32,325 nucleotides of DNA, taken from the NCBI GenBank assembly GCA_900754605.1, contig CAAEDK010000091.1, positions 1 to 32,325 on the forward strand. The letters run 5' to 3'. The position numbers and the translations under genes were made by a program. Shown here one piece after another: positions 23,247-31,584 of the stretch; within the stretch, counting starts at the first letter, position 1; each line of letters starts with the position of its first letter. The stretch is from an uncultured Oscillospiraceae bacterium. Its GTDB lineage: Bacteria; Bacillota_A; Clostridia; Oscillospirales; Oscillospiraceae. A model generated the notes under the pieces. That model did no database searches. It was given only the letters and a program-made list of their open reading frames with translations, and was not told where the DNA came from.

Positions 23247-24455
23247 ATGAACTCTGTAGGTATTGACATCTCCAAAGGCAGGAGCACGATTGCCGTCATG
23301 CGTCCCTTTGGAGAGGTTGCCATCTCACCCTTTGAAGTGCGTCACACCGACAGTGAACTGAGCGAGCTGGCAAGGCGGCTCAAAAGCCTGAACGGTGAGA
23401 CGCGTGTGGTCATGGAGGCCACAGGAAACTACCATGCGCCGGTGGCAAAGCAGCTTCACGACGCAGGGTTATATGTTTCCGTTGTCAATGCAAAGCTGGT
23501 GCATGGCTACGGGAACAATGATTTGAGGCGTGTCAAGACTGACCGGAAGGATGCTATAAAGCTGGCGAACTATGGTCTTGACCGCTGGCTTACCTTGCCG
23601 AGATATATCCCGGAGGAAAATACCCGGCTGTTGCTGAAGAACTGCTATCGCCAGTACCGACAGTATTCCAAGGTGCAGACTGTGTTGAAGAACAATCTGA
23701 TTTCTTTGCTGGATATGACCTTTCCAAATGCAAATCGCCTGTTTAACAGCCCTGCCCGTGCAGATGGAAGTGAGAAGTGGGTGGATTTCGTAGCGGAGTT
23801 TTGGCATTGTGAATGCGTCTCTGAACGCCCCCTAAAGTCATTCGTGAACAAGTACTGGCGGTGGTGCCGAAAGCATGGGTACAACTTCAGTGAAGAAAAA
23901 GCACACGCCATTTACGATGAAGCCAGCGGACACATTGGTGTCATGCCGAAATCTGAAACCACAAAGCTACTTGTGGAGCAGGCTGTATCTCAGCTTAGCG
24001 CTACTTCCGCTGCGCTTGCTGTGCTCAAACAGGAGATGCAATCTCTGTCCTCTCAGCTGCCGGAATATCCTGTTGTCATGGACATGTTTGGCGTTGGCCC
24101 GACTCTTGGGCCGCAGCTCATAGCTGAAATTGGGGATGTTCGCCGTTTTTACTCCAAGAAAGCACTCGTTGCCTATGCTGGTATTGATGCCCCACCGAAT
24201 GACTCTGGTGATGTGATCGGTAGGCACAAGAGCATGAGCAAGGTAGGCGCATCGTCGCTACGCCGGACGCTATTCCTTGTCATGAGCGTCTATTTGCAAA
24301 ACTCGCCGCCGAATGAACCAATTTACCAGTTCATGAACAGAAAACGAGCCGAAGGCAAACCCTACCGCGTCTACATGATGGCATCCGCGAATAAATTCCT
24401 GCGGATCTACTACGCCACAGTGAAAGCCTATCTGGAAATATTAGAACAGATCTGA
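23247..24455 (+). CDS. IS110-family transposase (DEDD plus Transposase_20)
   Basis: This 402-residue recombinase starts at ATG 23247, 8 bases after GGGAGG. The N-terminal RuvC-like DEDD domain shows VGIDISKGRSTIAV, VVMEATGNYH and RRVKTDRKDAIKLA. The C-terminal domain has MFGVGPTLGPQLIAEIGDVR and YAGIDAPPNDSGD, where the Ser is the expected catalytic serine. These enzymes move DNA under guidance of a bridge RNA. Length and motifs indicate an intact gene, and the element may be active. Confidence 0.93.
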   Translation: MNSVGIDISKGRSTIAVMRPFGEVAISPFEVRHTDSELSELARRLKSLNGETRVVMEATGNYHAPVAKQLHDAGLYVSVVNAKLVHGYGNNDLRRVKTDRKDAIKLANYGLDRWLTLPRYIPEENTRLLLKNCYRQYRQYSKVQTVLKNNLISLLDMTFPNANRLFNSPARADGSEKWVDFVAEFWHCECVSERPLKSFVNKYWRWCRKHGYNFSEEKAHAIYDEASGHIGVMPKSETTKLLVEQAVSQLSATSAALAVLKQEMQSLSSQLPEYPVVMDMFGVGPTLGPQLIAEIGDVRRFYSKKALVAYAGIDAPPNDSGDVIGRHKSMSKVGASSLRRTLFLVMSVYLQNSPPNEPIYQFMNRKRAEGKPYRVYMMASANKFLRIYYATVKAYLEILEQI

Positions 24456-24696
24456 CCTTATTGCGTTGCATAGCGTTGGCTGGCCGCCGTTTCATTTTGA
24501 AATGCAAAGCGGCTTGAATAGGTGCACCGATTTTCAGCTACTTACAATGTTTGCTTTTTCTTCTTGACAAAACTTAGCAGGTCTTGTCATATTTTAGGGA
24601 AAAATATTCCTGTACCAAGTGTATCTGAAATTTTGTGATTTGTCCCCGCAGACAAATGCGGGTTGCATCTTTTCAATCAGAGGCATTCGGGAGGAT

Positions 24697-24722
24697 AAAA
24701 AAGGGCTGGAATTCTCCAGCCC
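24697..24722 (-). terminator. Terminator after IS66 tnpC
   Basis: GGGCTGGA (24703-24710) pairs with TCCAGCCC (24715-24722) over 4 bases. The minus strand continues with TTTTTT and lies 12 bases past the tnpC stop. Confidence 0.85.
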
Positions 24723-24734
24723 CTCAGGCAGTAT

Positions 24735-26303
24735 TTAATTTTGGAGTGCCAGACAAGCCTTGGAAACATTTTCCGGGAGTAATCCCACAGCCCAGTCCGG
24801 CTCATGGGCGGCCGCCAGAACCGGAGCTTTGGTCAATATATAAACCAGGTAGCGGTACGGATCCAGGCCATTGGCCTTGGCGGTTTCAATCATACTGAAT
24901 ATCACCGCGCTGCTCTGTGCCCCGCGGGGCGTGTTAGCAAACAGGAAGTTTTTCCGCCCAATCACAAAGGGCTTTATGGAACGCTCCGCAAGATTGTTGC
25001 TCAACTCCAGCCGTCCGTCTTCCAGGGCACGGATCAAGTAGGGCCATTGTTCTTCAAGATAGTACAGCGCCTTTCCCAATGCGGATTTTGGAGCGGCTCT
25101 GTTTGTAGATGCCCATGCCAACAAAGCGTCCATCACGGGTTTAGACCGTTGCAGACGCTGTTCATATCGTTCTTTTGGCGGCAGGTCCCGCATTTCCTGT
25201 TCTATGAAGAACAGCTTGCTGCAATATGCCTGCCCTTGCAGTGCCGCAGAGCCTGGCTGGTCTTTCTGCGGCAAAGACTTCACCGCCTCGTCAAACTTGC
25301 GCCGCAGGTGCACCCAGCAGCCCACCACTCGGATGTGCTCCGGCAGGCTGTGGTAACCTGGGTAGCCGTCCGCATGGAGCCAGCCAGAGAACCCTTTCAA
25401 GAATCGCTCCGCGTTGCCGGCTTTCCGGTCCGGTCGGTACTCGTAGAGCACCATCGGATAGCTGGTATGGGCGCCCGCCCGGTAAAGCCACATATAGCTC
25501 TTGGACTGGGCGGATTTCCCAGGCTCCTTCAATACCTGGAGCGTTGTCTCATCCGCGTGAAGCACATCTTCCCGCACCAGCCTGCGGTGCATTTCCTCGT
25601 AGACCGGCATCAGCCAATCGTCTGAGGCACGCAGGATCCAGTTGCTCATCGTCTGCCGTGAGAGCTGGATACCGGAACGGTTCAGCTCCTGCTCCTGCCT
25701 GTATAGCGGAGAGGCCATCACAAACTTCTGCACCATAATATGTGCAATCGCCTCCGGAGAGGCAAAGCTGCCTGGGATCACACTGGGAACCCGGCCGGTC
25801 TTTCGGACCGGCGTTTCCGCCGCGTCTGTTTTGCATTCGGGGCAGGCGTAGGTGTAATAGACATCCTCACGGATCGTGGCGGTGGCAGGACGCAGAACCA
25901 GCGTTCGCACAGTCTCTTTGCCAATTCGCTCCATCACAGTACCACAGGCATCACAGACCCGCTCTCCTTCCGGGATACCATGCTCCACAACTTCTACCGA
26001 AATGTTCTCTGGCAGAACGCCATCCAGATTGCTGGAGCGCTTCTTCCGGGTGTGGGCAGACACTGTGGTGCTTTTGGTGGGTTGCTCCTCTTTTGGCGTC
26101 CACGCTTCGGCTTCGTTAAAGAGGAGGCTGAGCTGTCCCACAAGCTGTTCTGTAGCCTGCTCGGAGGACACGCCAAAGGTCTTTTGCTTCAACAGGCGCA
26201 GTTGTCCCATGAGGTAATCCAGCTTCTTGTTCAGCTCGGCATTCTCCGCAAGCAGCGCATCATATTCCTCGCGGGAGATGAAACTCCGTTCATCCTTTCC
26301 CAC
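24735..26303 (-). CDS. tnpC: IS66-family transposase TnpC
   Basis: This 522-residue DDE transposase is read from GTG 26303; no clear ribosome site is seen. It starts with a leucine-zipper helix (EEYDALLAENAELNKKLDYL), followed by a zinc-finger-like part (CDACG and CPEC). The catalytic core has HADETTLQVL, WLHADGYPGYH and SNNLAERSIKPFVIGRKNF. The C-terminal part has SSAVIFSMIETAKANGLDPY. All standard IS66 motifs are present at the standard length. It acts with TnpA and TnpB. Confidence 0.92.
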   Translation of the reverse strand: MGKDERSFISREEYDALLAENAELNKKLDYLMGQLRLLKQKTFGVSSEQATEQLVGQLSLLFNEAEAWTPKEEQPTKSTTVSAHTRKKRSSNLDGVLPENISVEVVEHGIPEGERVCDACGTVMERIGKETVRTLVLRPATATIREDVYYTYACPECKTDAAETPVRKTGRVPSVIPGSFASPEAIAHIMVQKFVMASPLYRQEQELNRSGIQLSRQTMSNWILRASDDWLMPVYEEMHRRLVREDVLHADETTLQVLKEPGKSAQSKSYMWLYRAGAHTSYPMVLYEYRPDRKAGNAERFLKGFSGWLHADGYPGYHSLPEHIRVVGCWVHLRRKFDEAVKSLPQKDQPGSAALQGQAYCSKLFFIEQEMRDLPPKERYEQRLQRSKPVMDALLAWASTNRAAPKSALGKALYYLEEQWPYLIRALEDGRLELSNNLAERSIKPFVIGRKNFLFANTPRGAQSSAVIFSMIETAKANGLDPYRYLVYILTKAPVLAAAHEPDWAVGLLPENVSKACLALQN

Positions 26304-26334
26304 GGTTTTTGTGAAAATTGTTCGGTTTGGAGAG

Positions 26335-26691
26335 TTAAACCATACTCAGACCTGTCACCGTTTTGTGGGCTTTCGGCTGCTCGATTTTCAGCCCCTCCAT
26401 TAACCATCTTTACTGCTGTGGCGTCAGCAGCTTCACCTCTGCCTCGCTCCTCGGCCACTGGTACGCCCCCTGCTCCAATCGCTTGTAGAGAAGAATGAAC
26501 CCATCCCGTTCCCAGTACAACCCTTTGATTCGGTCCCGCTTTCGCCCGCAGAACAGAAACAGTGTGTTGGTAAAAGGGTCCAGCTCAAATTGCTGCTGTA
26601 CCATTGTGGCTAAGCCGTCAATTCCTTTCCGCAGGTCTGTGTACCCGCAGGCGAGGTACACCTTATCCGCTCCGCCGAAATCATTCAGCAT
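26335..26691 (-). pseudogene. tnpB: IS66 TnpB with internal stop codon
   Basis: The frame encodes the IS66 accessory protein TnpB (KVYLACGYTDLRKGIDGLA, FLFCGRKRDRIKGLYWERDGF). It stops at TAA 26410-26412 after LLTPQQ, giving 93 residues. The same frame continues with RWLMEGLKIEQPKAHK, the normal conserved end of TnpB, to TAA at 26335, which would give about 118 residues, the family's usual length. A single-base change from a Tyr codon explains the stop. Loss of the end probably reduces or abolishes transposition. Overlap with tnpA is 7 bases. Confidence 0.85.
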
Positions 26692-27056
26692 GACTTCAGC
26701 GCCAGCAGGAGAGCCTGCACCATCTTCGAGTCAGCTCCGGAATAAATATTTACAGATGTCTGACCTACCTGGATGTTAGCCACGAGTTCGCTGGCAGCCT
26801 GCCGCAGTTGCTGTGGTGGCGGTAGTTCCACGAAGCAGCTTTCTTGATCTTCCGCCTCCAGTTGGAGTTTCTGCTGCTCCACCATAAAGGAAAATACTTT
26901 CTTCTGCCAGCTGTAATAGGTCTTAGGGGTCACTCCATTTTCCTCGCACCACCGCTTTACGGACATTCCACTCTGTCTGCAGTCGGCCACCCGCTGACTC
27001 CACTCAAACAGCCGCTGCCGCTGGCCCATGCTCTGAATGCTTACTTCTCGGCTCAT
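26685..27056 (-). CDS. tnpA: IS66 TnpA (HTH protein)
   Basis: This 123-residue protein starts at ATG 27056 after GGGAGGT; an in-frame ATG at 27077 has no such site. Its N-terminal half is a helix-turn-helix, with WSQRVADCRQSGMSVKRWC and ENGVTPKTYYSWQKKVF. The C-terminal end has SVNIYSGADSKMVQALLLAL, a normal IS66 OrfA ending. It likely binds the element ends. Confidence 0.85.
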   Translation of the reverse strand: MSREVSIQSMGQRQRLFEWSQRVADCRQSGMSVKRWCEENGVTPKTYYSWQKKVFSFMVEQQKLQLEAEDQESCFVELPPPQQLRQAASELVANIQVGQTSVNIYSGADSKMVQALLLALKSC

Positions 27057-27130
27057 TGTGTACCTCCCTCGCTGCATCCTCTCACCCCCACTGACGGTGA
27101 CTTAGGGTGATTATTACCTTCTAGGCCGAA

Positions 27131-27165
27131 AACTCACCGGGACTCTCCGTGAGTCCCGGTGAGTT
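27131..27165. repeat. 15-bp perfect inverted repeat next to IS66
   Basis: AACTCACCGGGACTC (27131-27145) and its exact complement (27151-27165) enclose TCCGT. It lies 14 bases outside the presumed right end of IS66. It could be a terminator of a lost gene; the minus strand continues with TTTCGG. Confidence 0.6.
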
Positions 27166-27361
27166 CCATAGACATTCTGGCACATCCAGAGCCGTGATTC
27201 AATCCACCCTAAAATTTGACGCTTACGAAAGACAGACCAGAGATTGACAGTGGTACACAGAAAATAGACAATAAGTTTGGCAAAAGAGCAAACGCTGTAG
27301 ACACTGCCTTGACAGAGGTCAAGATCATCGTGCAAAATAGGTCAGAGGCTATGGGTGGAAA

Positions 27362-27582
27362 ATGGCTGTTAAATTTGTTCCCAAGCGGTATTCACTTGGA
27401 GAAATAGAGGCCCTGAAAAAGAATCCAAATGTGCTGGAGGTACAGGAAAACCGTTTGCTACTGACAATAGAGTTCAGACAGCAGGTCTATGAAGCGTGGA
27501 TACGGAGGCCAGAGCGGTCAACTGTCAGAAGGATGCTGGAGGCAAACGGATTTGATACCCAGCGCCTTGGCCTAAACTTCAC
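27362..27582 (+). pseudogene. Fragment of an IS3-associated HTH protein
   Basis: The frame from ATG 27362 reads KRYSLGEIEALKKNPNVLE, LLLTIEFRQQVYEAWIRR and MLEANGFDTQRLG. This looks like the first 70 or so residues of the HTH proteins that accompany IS3-family elements. After the RLG string the sequence changes to the complement of an IS110 transposase, so the gene is cut there. Confidence 0.6.
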
Positions 27583-27759
27583 AAAATCGGTGGAATCTCC
27601 ACCACGCGTCGAACGAACACGATCCATGTATTTCAGTATCTCATGGTAGTCTGGCTTCACATTCACGACAGCAAATGTATCGTCCGCATCTACGGTATAG
27701 CAGCAAAGTGTGTAATTTGTGATGTGGACATCCATCCCGATGTAGATTATACTTGTCAT
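27583..27759 (-). pseudogene. N-terminal fragment of a second IS110-family transposase
   Basis: From ATG 27759, with GGAGGGG upstream, the frame reads SIIYIGMDVHITNYTLCCYT and PDYHEILKYMDRVRS, the start of an IS110-type DEDD domain. Homology appears to end around STDFV, at the junction with the HTH fragment. It differs from the intact IS110 transposase at 23247. Only about 59 of some 400 residues remain, so it is dead. Confidence 0.75.
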
Positions 27760-27985
27760 GATGACCCCTCCTTGTATGTGGCAAGTCTGGTTACTTTGGG
27801 TTCGCACTTAAAGTATGACAGGCAAATCCACGCTTTACAAGTGTTGAGGTCATTTCATATTGTCTTACGTTGTTAACGTCGGTCTGACTTGTCCCTCCCC
27901 AAGTAGCCAGCCCATTCTGTCAAGTAGACAGGTCGTTTTTTCTCAGTAACCGAGTTGATTTTTATATGATTTCTTATATAACTGA

Positions 27986-28015
27986 ATTGCAAATTGGGGG
28001 GGGGGAATTTGCACA
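27986..28015. repeat. 10-G homopolymer flanked by inverted repeat
   Basis: Ten G (27996-28005) are flanked by GCAAATT and AATTTGC, which pair perfectly. Homopolymers of this length vary readily in copy number. Confidence 0.8.
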
Positions 28016-28249
28016 ATCAAGCAACAACACGCAAAAACAGTACCTTCTCGTGTTACAGGTTAAGTTCAAAGAAACGCCGTGAGGATGTCCCTTCCCGTTG
28101 GATGAGTTCTTTGGGTCAATTCTCATTTAGCGCTGAGTCAGAACTGTTATTCAACATCTCCCCCGGCCAATCCTGGGGAGTTTCACATATATTTTGTCGT
28201 TCCCAACTCCCAAATTCAATCCGCTAATCCTTGGATATTTTTCTTGTGA

Positions 28250-28272
28250 CAGTGACATTCACGATGTCACTG
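28250..28272 (-). terminator. Possible terminator of envelope operon
   Basis: CAGTGACAT (28250-28258) pairs perfectly with 28264-28272 over a 5-base loop, about 35 bases beyond the lipoprotein stop. There is no clear T run on the minus strand, so termination is uncertain. Confidence 0.45.
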
Positions 28273-28306
28273 CTATTGCCTACAAACCGGATCGCATTGT
28301 ACCATT

Positions 28307-29521
28307 TTATTCGATATAATATTTCTCCAAAATCTGAGCAGCTTCCGTAGAGGTTCCGATAACCAGCACGGCTCTGTTTTCCGGGGCGTTCTTTTCATTG
28401 AGGCTTCCATCTGCGTTCAGGTCTTCAACATGAAATTCATGGTCATATCCCAAGCCAATCACATGTTTGATCTGAGTCTCTGAGGTGCCCATATCAATCA
28501 TCAGCTGACGGACAGCCTCCGCACGCCTCAAGCTAAGCTCTTTACATTGTTCATTTGTCCCCGCTGTCGCTGTCGTCCCCGCTAAAATCACCGTGTAGTC
28601 GGGATGCTCTAGGAGGTAGTCCACAATAGGGGACAGCTCCGAGACCGCATCATCCCTGTCCACAAAGGTCGCTTCATCACCATTGAACAGGGGCTTGACC
28701 TGATTGACTTGCAAAGGGTCAAAATCGTTAGAATCGTGGACAATAGGGATTGGAGTTACTTCCGGTAGTTCTCTATCCGTACTCCCCTCCTCTGTAAGCG
28801 GGAGATTTTTGAATGTGACCTCCGCACCTGATGTAGTCAGCACAGCCTCCCACAGCTCTTTCAGTGTATTCTTGTTGCGAGAAGTCAAATCTTCCTGCTT
28901 ATCCGCTGCATCGCCGAGGCCGATCCATACGACTTGTACACCAGTCAAATCCGGTAAGGCATGATCTTTTTGTAATTTATCGACTATCGGCTGGACATCA
29001 ATTAGGCGGTGCAGATTTTCGCTTAGTACATTCAGTTCACCTTCAGTCGATAGTCCGCTGTCCAAAATATACAGGCATTTATCCCCGGCTTCGCCGGTCA
29101 GGCCTCTCGCCGCTTGCTTGATTGCCTCAAAGGTGTCTACCTCTGGGTCATTGGCTTTTGAACTGGCCAAAGCGTTGTTCGTGCTATCTATCACTTCGGA
29201 AATTTGTTGTTCCAGGCGGGCTTCCGATAAACCCGAAACAGCACTTTCGTCTATTTCAAAGTCTACCACAGCTGCAGGGTCTCCATCGTTCACCACAATG
29301 GTCACAGAACCGTTATTTCGGGTACTGTATTCAAATGCTTTCAGGATTTCGGAATTATTTATTGGGGGTGTGACTGCATTTTGATGGTAGCCAGATACAA
29401 TGGCAATATCTGTGGCTTCGATTTCAGGAGGGCCAGCGGGAACATCAGAAGATCCGCACCCAACCAAAGAAATCATAATCGCGGCAGCCACTCCCGCAGC
29501 AATCTCTGTCCTCATCTTCAT
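28307..29521 (-). CDS. Lipoprotein with vWA-like and OmpA-like domains
   Basis: This 404-residue protein starts at ATG 29521, 8 bases after GGAGG. It has a lipoprotein signal with lipobox LVGC (Cys22), so it should be anchored on the outer face of the membrane. Residues 35-250 resemble a vWA/Rossmann-like fold: TDIAIVSGYHQNA, GDKCLYILDSGLSTEGEL and GVQVVWIGLGDAAD. Residues about 270-395 are OmpA-like (YTVILAGTTATAG, LSLRRAEAVRQLMID, GLGYDHEFHVEDL, ENRAVLVIG). OmpA domains bind peptidoglycan. Here the usual Asp of the GHTD motif is Ala, though the Arg of LSxxRA is kept. It is the last gene of the operon. Confidence 0.8.
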   Translation of the reverse strand: MKMRTEIAAGVAAAIMISLVGCGSSDVPAGPPEIEATDIAIVSGYHQNAVTPPINNSEILKAFEYSTRNNGSVTIVVNDGDPAAVVDFEIDESAVSGLSEARLEQQISEVIDSTNNALASSKANDPEVDTFEAIKQAARGLTGEAGDKCLYILDSGLSTEGELNVLSENLHRLIDVQPIVDKLQKDHALPDLTGVQVVWIGLGDAADKQEDLTSRNKNTLKELWEAVLTTSGAEVTFKNLPLTEEGSTDRELPEVTPIPIVHDSNDFDPLQVNQVKPLFNGDEATFVDRDDAVSELSPIVDYLLEHPDYTVILAGTTATAGTNEQCKELSLRRAEAVRQLMIDMGTSETQIKHVIGLGYDHEFHVEDLNADGSLNEKNAPENRAVLVIGTSTEAAQILEKYYIE

Positions 29522-29540
29522 CTCAAAATCCTCCTTCCAA

Positions 29541-30311
29541 CTATGTATCGGTCAATTCGGAAATACTCTCAGCATCCCCCAATTTTTTCGCCAGCGCGAG
29601 CCTTGCCCATTTCTTGATTCGATCCGAATCTGCCTGAATGGTACCCTTTGCGGCTTTCAGCCTCTCCGTTTCCGTTTCAGGCAGGGCATTTTCCCAATTT
29701 CGATTCAGCTCACACTCAGCAGCGTATAGACGGTTGACCTGTTCTTTCAGGAGCGCACTCTGGTATCTGAGCGTATCCAGCCGGCGCTTGATCGGATCGC
29801 TAATCACATAGCCCAGTGCCAGATTCACAGCGGAAGTCACCAGAGGGATGATACCCATGACCAAAGTAAATGCAGTTTCAGCTTCCGGATTGGCCTCTGT
29901 TTCCGGGAGGATTGATCCTTTCGCGAAAACGTTCGCAGCTCCATCCATACCACGCGTTTCCCATCTCAAATAGAACGTGGCAAAGAACAGCAGTAAAAAT
30001 ACAATGACTAGTCCTACAATCATCCACAACTTGACTCCGTTCATGCCATACCGGTGGTAGTGAATATATCTGCCCACTACGAGAGGAATAAAATTTAAAA
30101 CAACGGCGATGCCAACGGTCAGCAGGTAGAGCGCCTCTTTTTCCGCTGATTCAGTCATTTTAAAGAAAACCTCATACAAGGTCACGCCGTCCATGCAGGA
30201 AAGTCCAATAATCAGTGGATAAATTATAACCCCCCGCATCCACAGTTCTTGGTCCGCGCGATTGATTTTCCTGATCCGTTTAGACAGGGTATACAGTTCT
30301 CTCTGTCTCAC
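29541..30311 (-). CDS. Four-helix membrane protein with cytosolic coiled-coil tail
   Basis: I do not recognise this 256-residue protein. GTG 30311 is chosen because GGAGG lies 8 bases upstream. A basic N-terminus (QRELYTLSKRIRKINR) is followed by helices at about residues 28-50, 58-82, 94-115 and 147-170. A polar loop lies between helices 3 and 4 (GSILPETEANPEAE). The last 85 residues form a charged coiled coil (DTLRYQSALLKEQVNRLYAA). It is encoded between a coiled-coil protein and the OmpA-like lipoprotein, with gaps of 33 and 19 bases. It may be the membrane partner of the lipoprotein. Confidence 0.75.
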   Translation of the reverse strand: MRQRELYTLSKRIRKINRADQELWMRGVIIYPLIIGLSCMDGVTLYEVFFKMTESAEKEALYLLTVGIAVVLNFIPLVVGRYIHYHRYGMNGVKLWMIVGLVIVFLLLFFATFYLRWETRGMDGAANVFAKGSILPETEANPEAETAFTLVMGIIPLVTSAVNLALGYVISDPIKRRLDTLRYQSALLKEQVNRLYAAECELNRNWENALPETETERLKAAKGTIQADSDRIKKWARLALAKKLGDAESISELTDT

Positions 30312-30344
30312 CTGACATCCCTCCCATACCAAAAACCAATAGGC

Positions 30345-30752
30345 CTATCTGTTCATTCTGTCGTAAATCGCCTGCAGCAAATCGATTTCCGCATCGACTT
30401 TTCGAATGAGGTCCTCGGCCTGCTTGATCTCCGCACGCAGGCGGATCAATTCGCTCTCGTGTTTTAGAACTATGGAGCTGTTGACGCCTTCGTGCCAGGT
30501 TTTCTGCTCTTCCAACAAAGATATCAGGAGTTTCCCCTCTTGTTCTGTGTAGGCATCAAAAAAGCTGCCGCTGAATCGATCCGGCGAAGTTTCTTTCAAA
30601 AACTTGTCGATCTGCAACTCCGCTCTGCGGAGCCGTTTCTCAGGGGATATAGGTTCTATATAGTCGACAGCCGTCAAGCCAACATCCGGTGCATAATGGG
30701 GCACATCCTTCAAGCCCATGCGCCGCATTCGCCATTTCCGAATCCAACCCAC
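30345..30752 (-). CDS. Small coiled-coil protein of the envelope operon
   Basis: I do not recognise this 135-residue protein. GTG 30752 lies 8 bases after GGAGG. It has a basic N-terminus (IRKWRMRRMG) and a middle part with SPEKRLRRAELQIDKFLKE. It ends in a long coiled coil (ELIRLRAEIKQAEDLIRKVD). No signal peptide or membrane helix is present, so it is probably cytosolic and may bind the coiled-coil tail of the neighbouring membrane protein. Confidence 0.7.
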   Translation of the reverse strand: MGWIRKWRMRRMGLKDVPHYAPDVGLTAVDYIEPISPEKRLRRAELQIDKFLKETSPDRFSGSFFDAYTEQEGKLLISLLEEQKTWHEGVNSSIVLKHESELIRLRAEIKQAEDLIRKVDAEIDLLQAIYDRMNR

Positions 30753-30779
30753 CTACAATACCTCCATTCTTCCGGAACA

Positions 30780-31529
30780 CTAACTTTCTTCTTCCGTCTC
30801 TGATGCCGTAGTTCGATCATTTGGTGGTTCCGCCCCTGCCGCCGTAGTTTGGCCATTTTGCGGCCCTGTCTCTGATGCCGTAGTTTGATTATTTGATGAA
30901 TCCACATTTTTCTCCAGCACTGCTTTCAACAAGGATTTCCGGACATTATCGTTCCATAGATGTTTTTCCCGATAACTTTCCTCATTGCTAAGCAGAACGG
31001 GTACCGTGTATTCAACCGGGAAATTCACGGCCCTGGCCGCAAGAGTTGCTCCGTGCAAATAGGCGTGGATTCGCCGTTCTGTCAGCGCGGCAGCTTCCCG
31101 CTGAATTGCTCCTGCCTCAACGATGTTTTGGATCAGATCCTCTTCAATTCCGGCCATATTCAATTTTATGGTCCGCTTCCTGTCGCGGAGCGTCGGTTCG
31201 ATTGTAGCTGCGCGGGCTTTTTGGCGAGCTTGAGAAGAATTTGTCCCCCCACTTGGAATCGGATCTGGCTTTGTCAGCTGTTCCAGGATGTTGTGATACT
31301 CTACCGCCAGACTTACGCTCTCCTTGTGAAGCTGAGATGTTTTTTCTTCCAGCTCCCGGTATGTACGATGGACAAATGAATGAAAGATAGCCTCTTTCTT
31401 TTGAAGATAGTGGCCCTCCCATTTCCCGTCCTTGAAGGCCACGACGTTTCGTTTGCCATCCAACCTGCCGTGAAAACGCACAATAAACAGCGGCATCCCT
31501 GTGATACCTCGTATTTTCAGTCGTTTCAT
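30780..31529 (-). CDS. Unknown soluble protein with C-terminal repeats
   Basis: I do not recognise this 249-residue protein. ATG 31529 follows GGAGGTACATA; an in-frame ATG at 31559 has no ribosome site. The N-terminus is beta-rich (GMPLFIVRFHGRLDG). The centre is helical (RTYRELEEKTSQLHKES). A later part has VNFPVEYTVPVLLSNEESYR and then NVRKSLLKAVLEKN. The last 37 residues are three imperfect 12-residue repeats rich in Thr, Ala and Glu. It is the second gene visible in the operon. Confidence 0.7.
   Translation of the reverse strand: MKRLKIRGITGMPLFIVRFHGRLDGKRNVVAFKDGKWEGHYLQKKEAIFHSFVHRTYRELEEKTSQLHKESVSLAVEYHNILEQLTKPDPIPSGGTNSSQARQKARAATIEPTLRDRKRTIKLNMAGIEEDLIQNIVEAGAIQREAAALTERRIHAYLHGATLAARAVNFPVEYTVPVLLSNEESYREKHLWNDNVRKSLLKAVLEKNVDSSNNQTTASETGPQNGQTTAAGAEPPNDRTTASETEEES
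30798..30900 (-). repeat. Three imperfect 36-bp tandem repeats
   Basis: The repeat core GCCGTAGTTTGxxxATTTG occurs three times. The outer copies share TCTGATGCCGTAGTT. On the minus strand it encodes units of the form NQTTASETGPQN, with GQTTAAGAEPPN and DRTTASETEEES as variants. Confidence 0.75.
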
Positions 31530-31584
31530 TATGTACCTCCAATTCAACTCTGCGGCCATATCTCAATCTATTTGACAGGCGGAT

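Larger units (their letters stand above)
23040..24600 (+). mobile_element. IS110-family insertion sequence (ends approximate)
   Basis: The transposase gene at 23247-24455 defines the element. IS110 members lack long terminal repeats and usually make no target duplication, so the ends cannot be read from one copy. The left end is placed before the structured noncoding region and the right end after the transposase, before the terminator of the IS66 gene. Both limits are estimates. Confidence 0.6.
24660..27117 (-). mobile_element. IS66-family insertion sequence (left end uncertain)
   Basis: Genes tnpA, tnpB and tnpC lie in the usual order on the minus strand. The right end is probably at 27117, where the minus strand begins GTAATAATCACCC, a GTAA-type start common in IS66 ends. 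I could not find a matching copy on the left side between 24456 and 24735, so the left end is unknown, and the IS110 insertion may have removed it. Confidence 0.7.
27836..28306. other. Intergenic region with G tract and hairpin
   Basis: I see no convincing gene in these 471 bases. They contain a 10-G run inside an inverted repeat (27986-28015), an AT-rich stretch at 27950-27985, and a hairpin at 28250-28272 that may terminate the operon on the minus strand. The open frames present lack ribosome sites and protein-like composition. Confidence 0.5.

Noticed and set aside
24456..24735. Left inverted repeat of IS66
   Set aside because: I looked for a copy of GTAATAATCACCC in this stretch and did not find one, so no left end is reported as certain.
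24804..25625. + strand open frame of 273 codons within IS66
   Set aside because: It is antisense to tnpC, which has all DDE motifs.
27994..28227. 77-codon + strand frame starting at the G run
   Set aside because: It has no proper ribosome site apart from the homopolymer, and the protein is not plausible.
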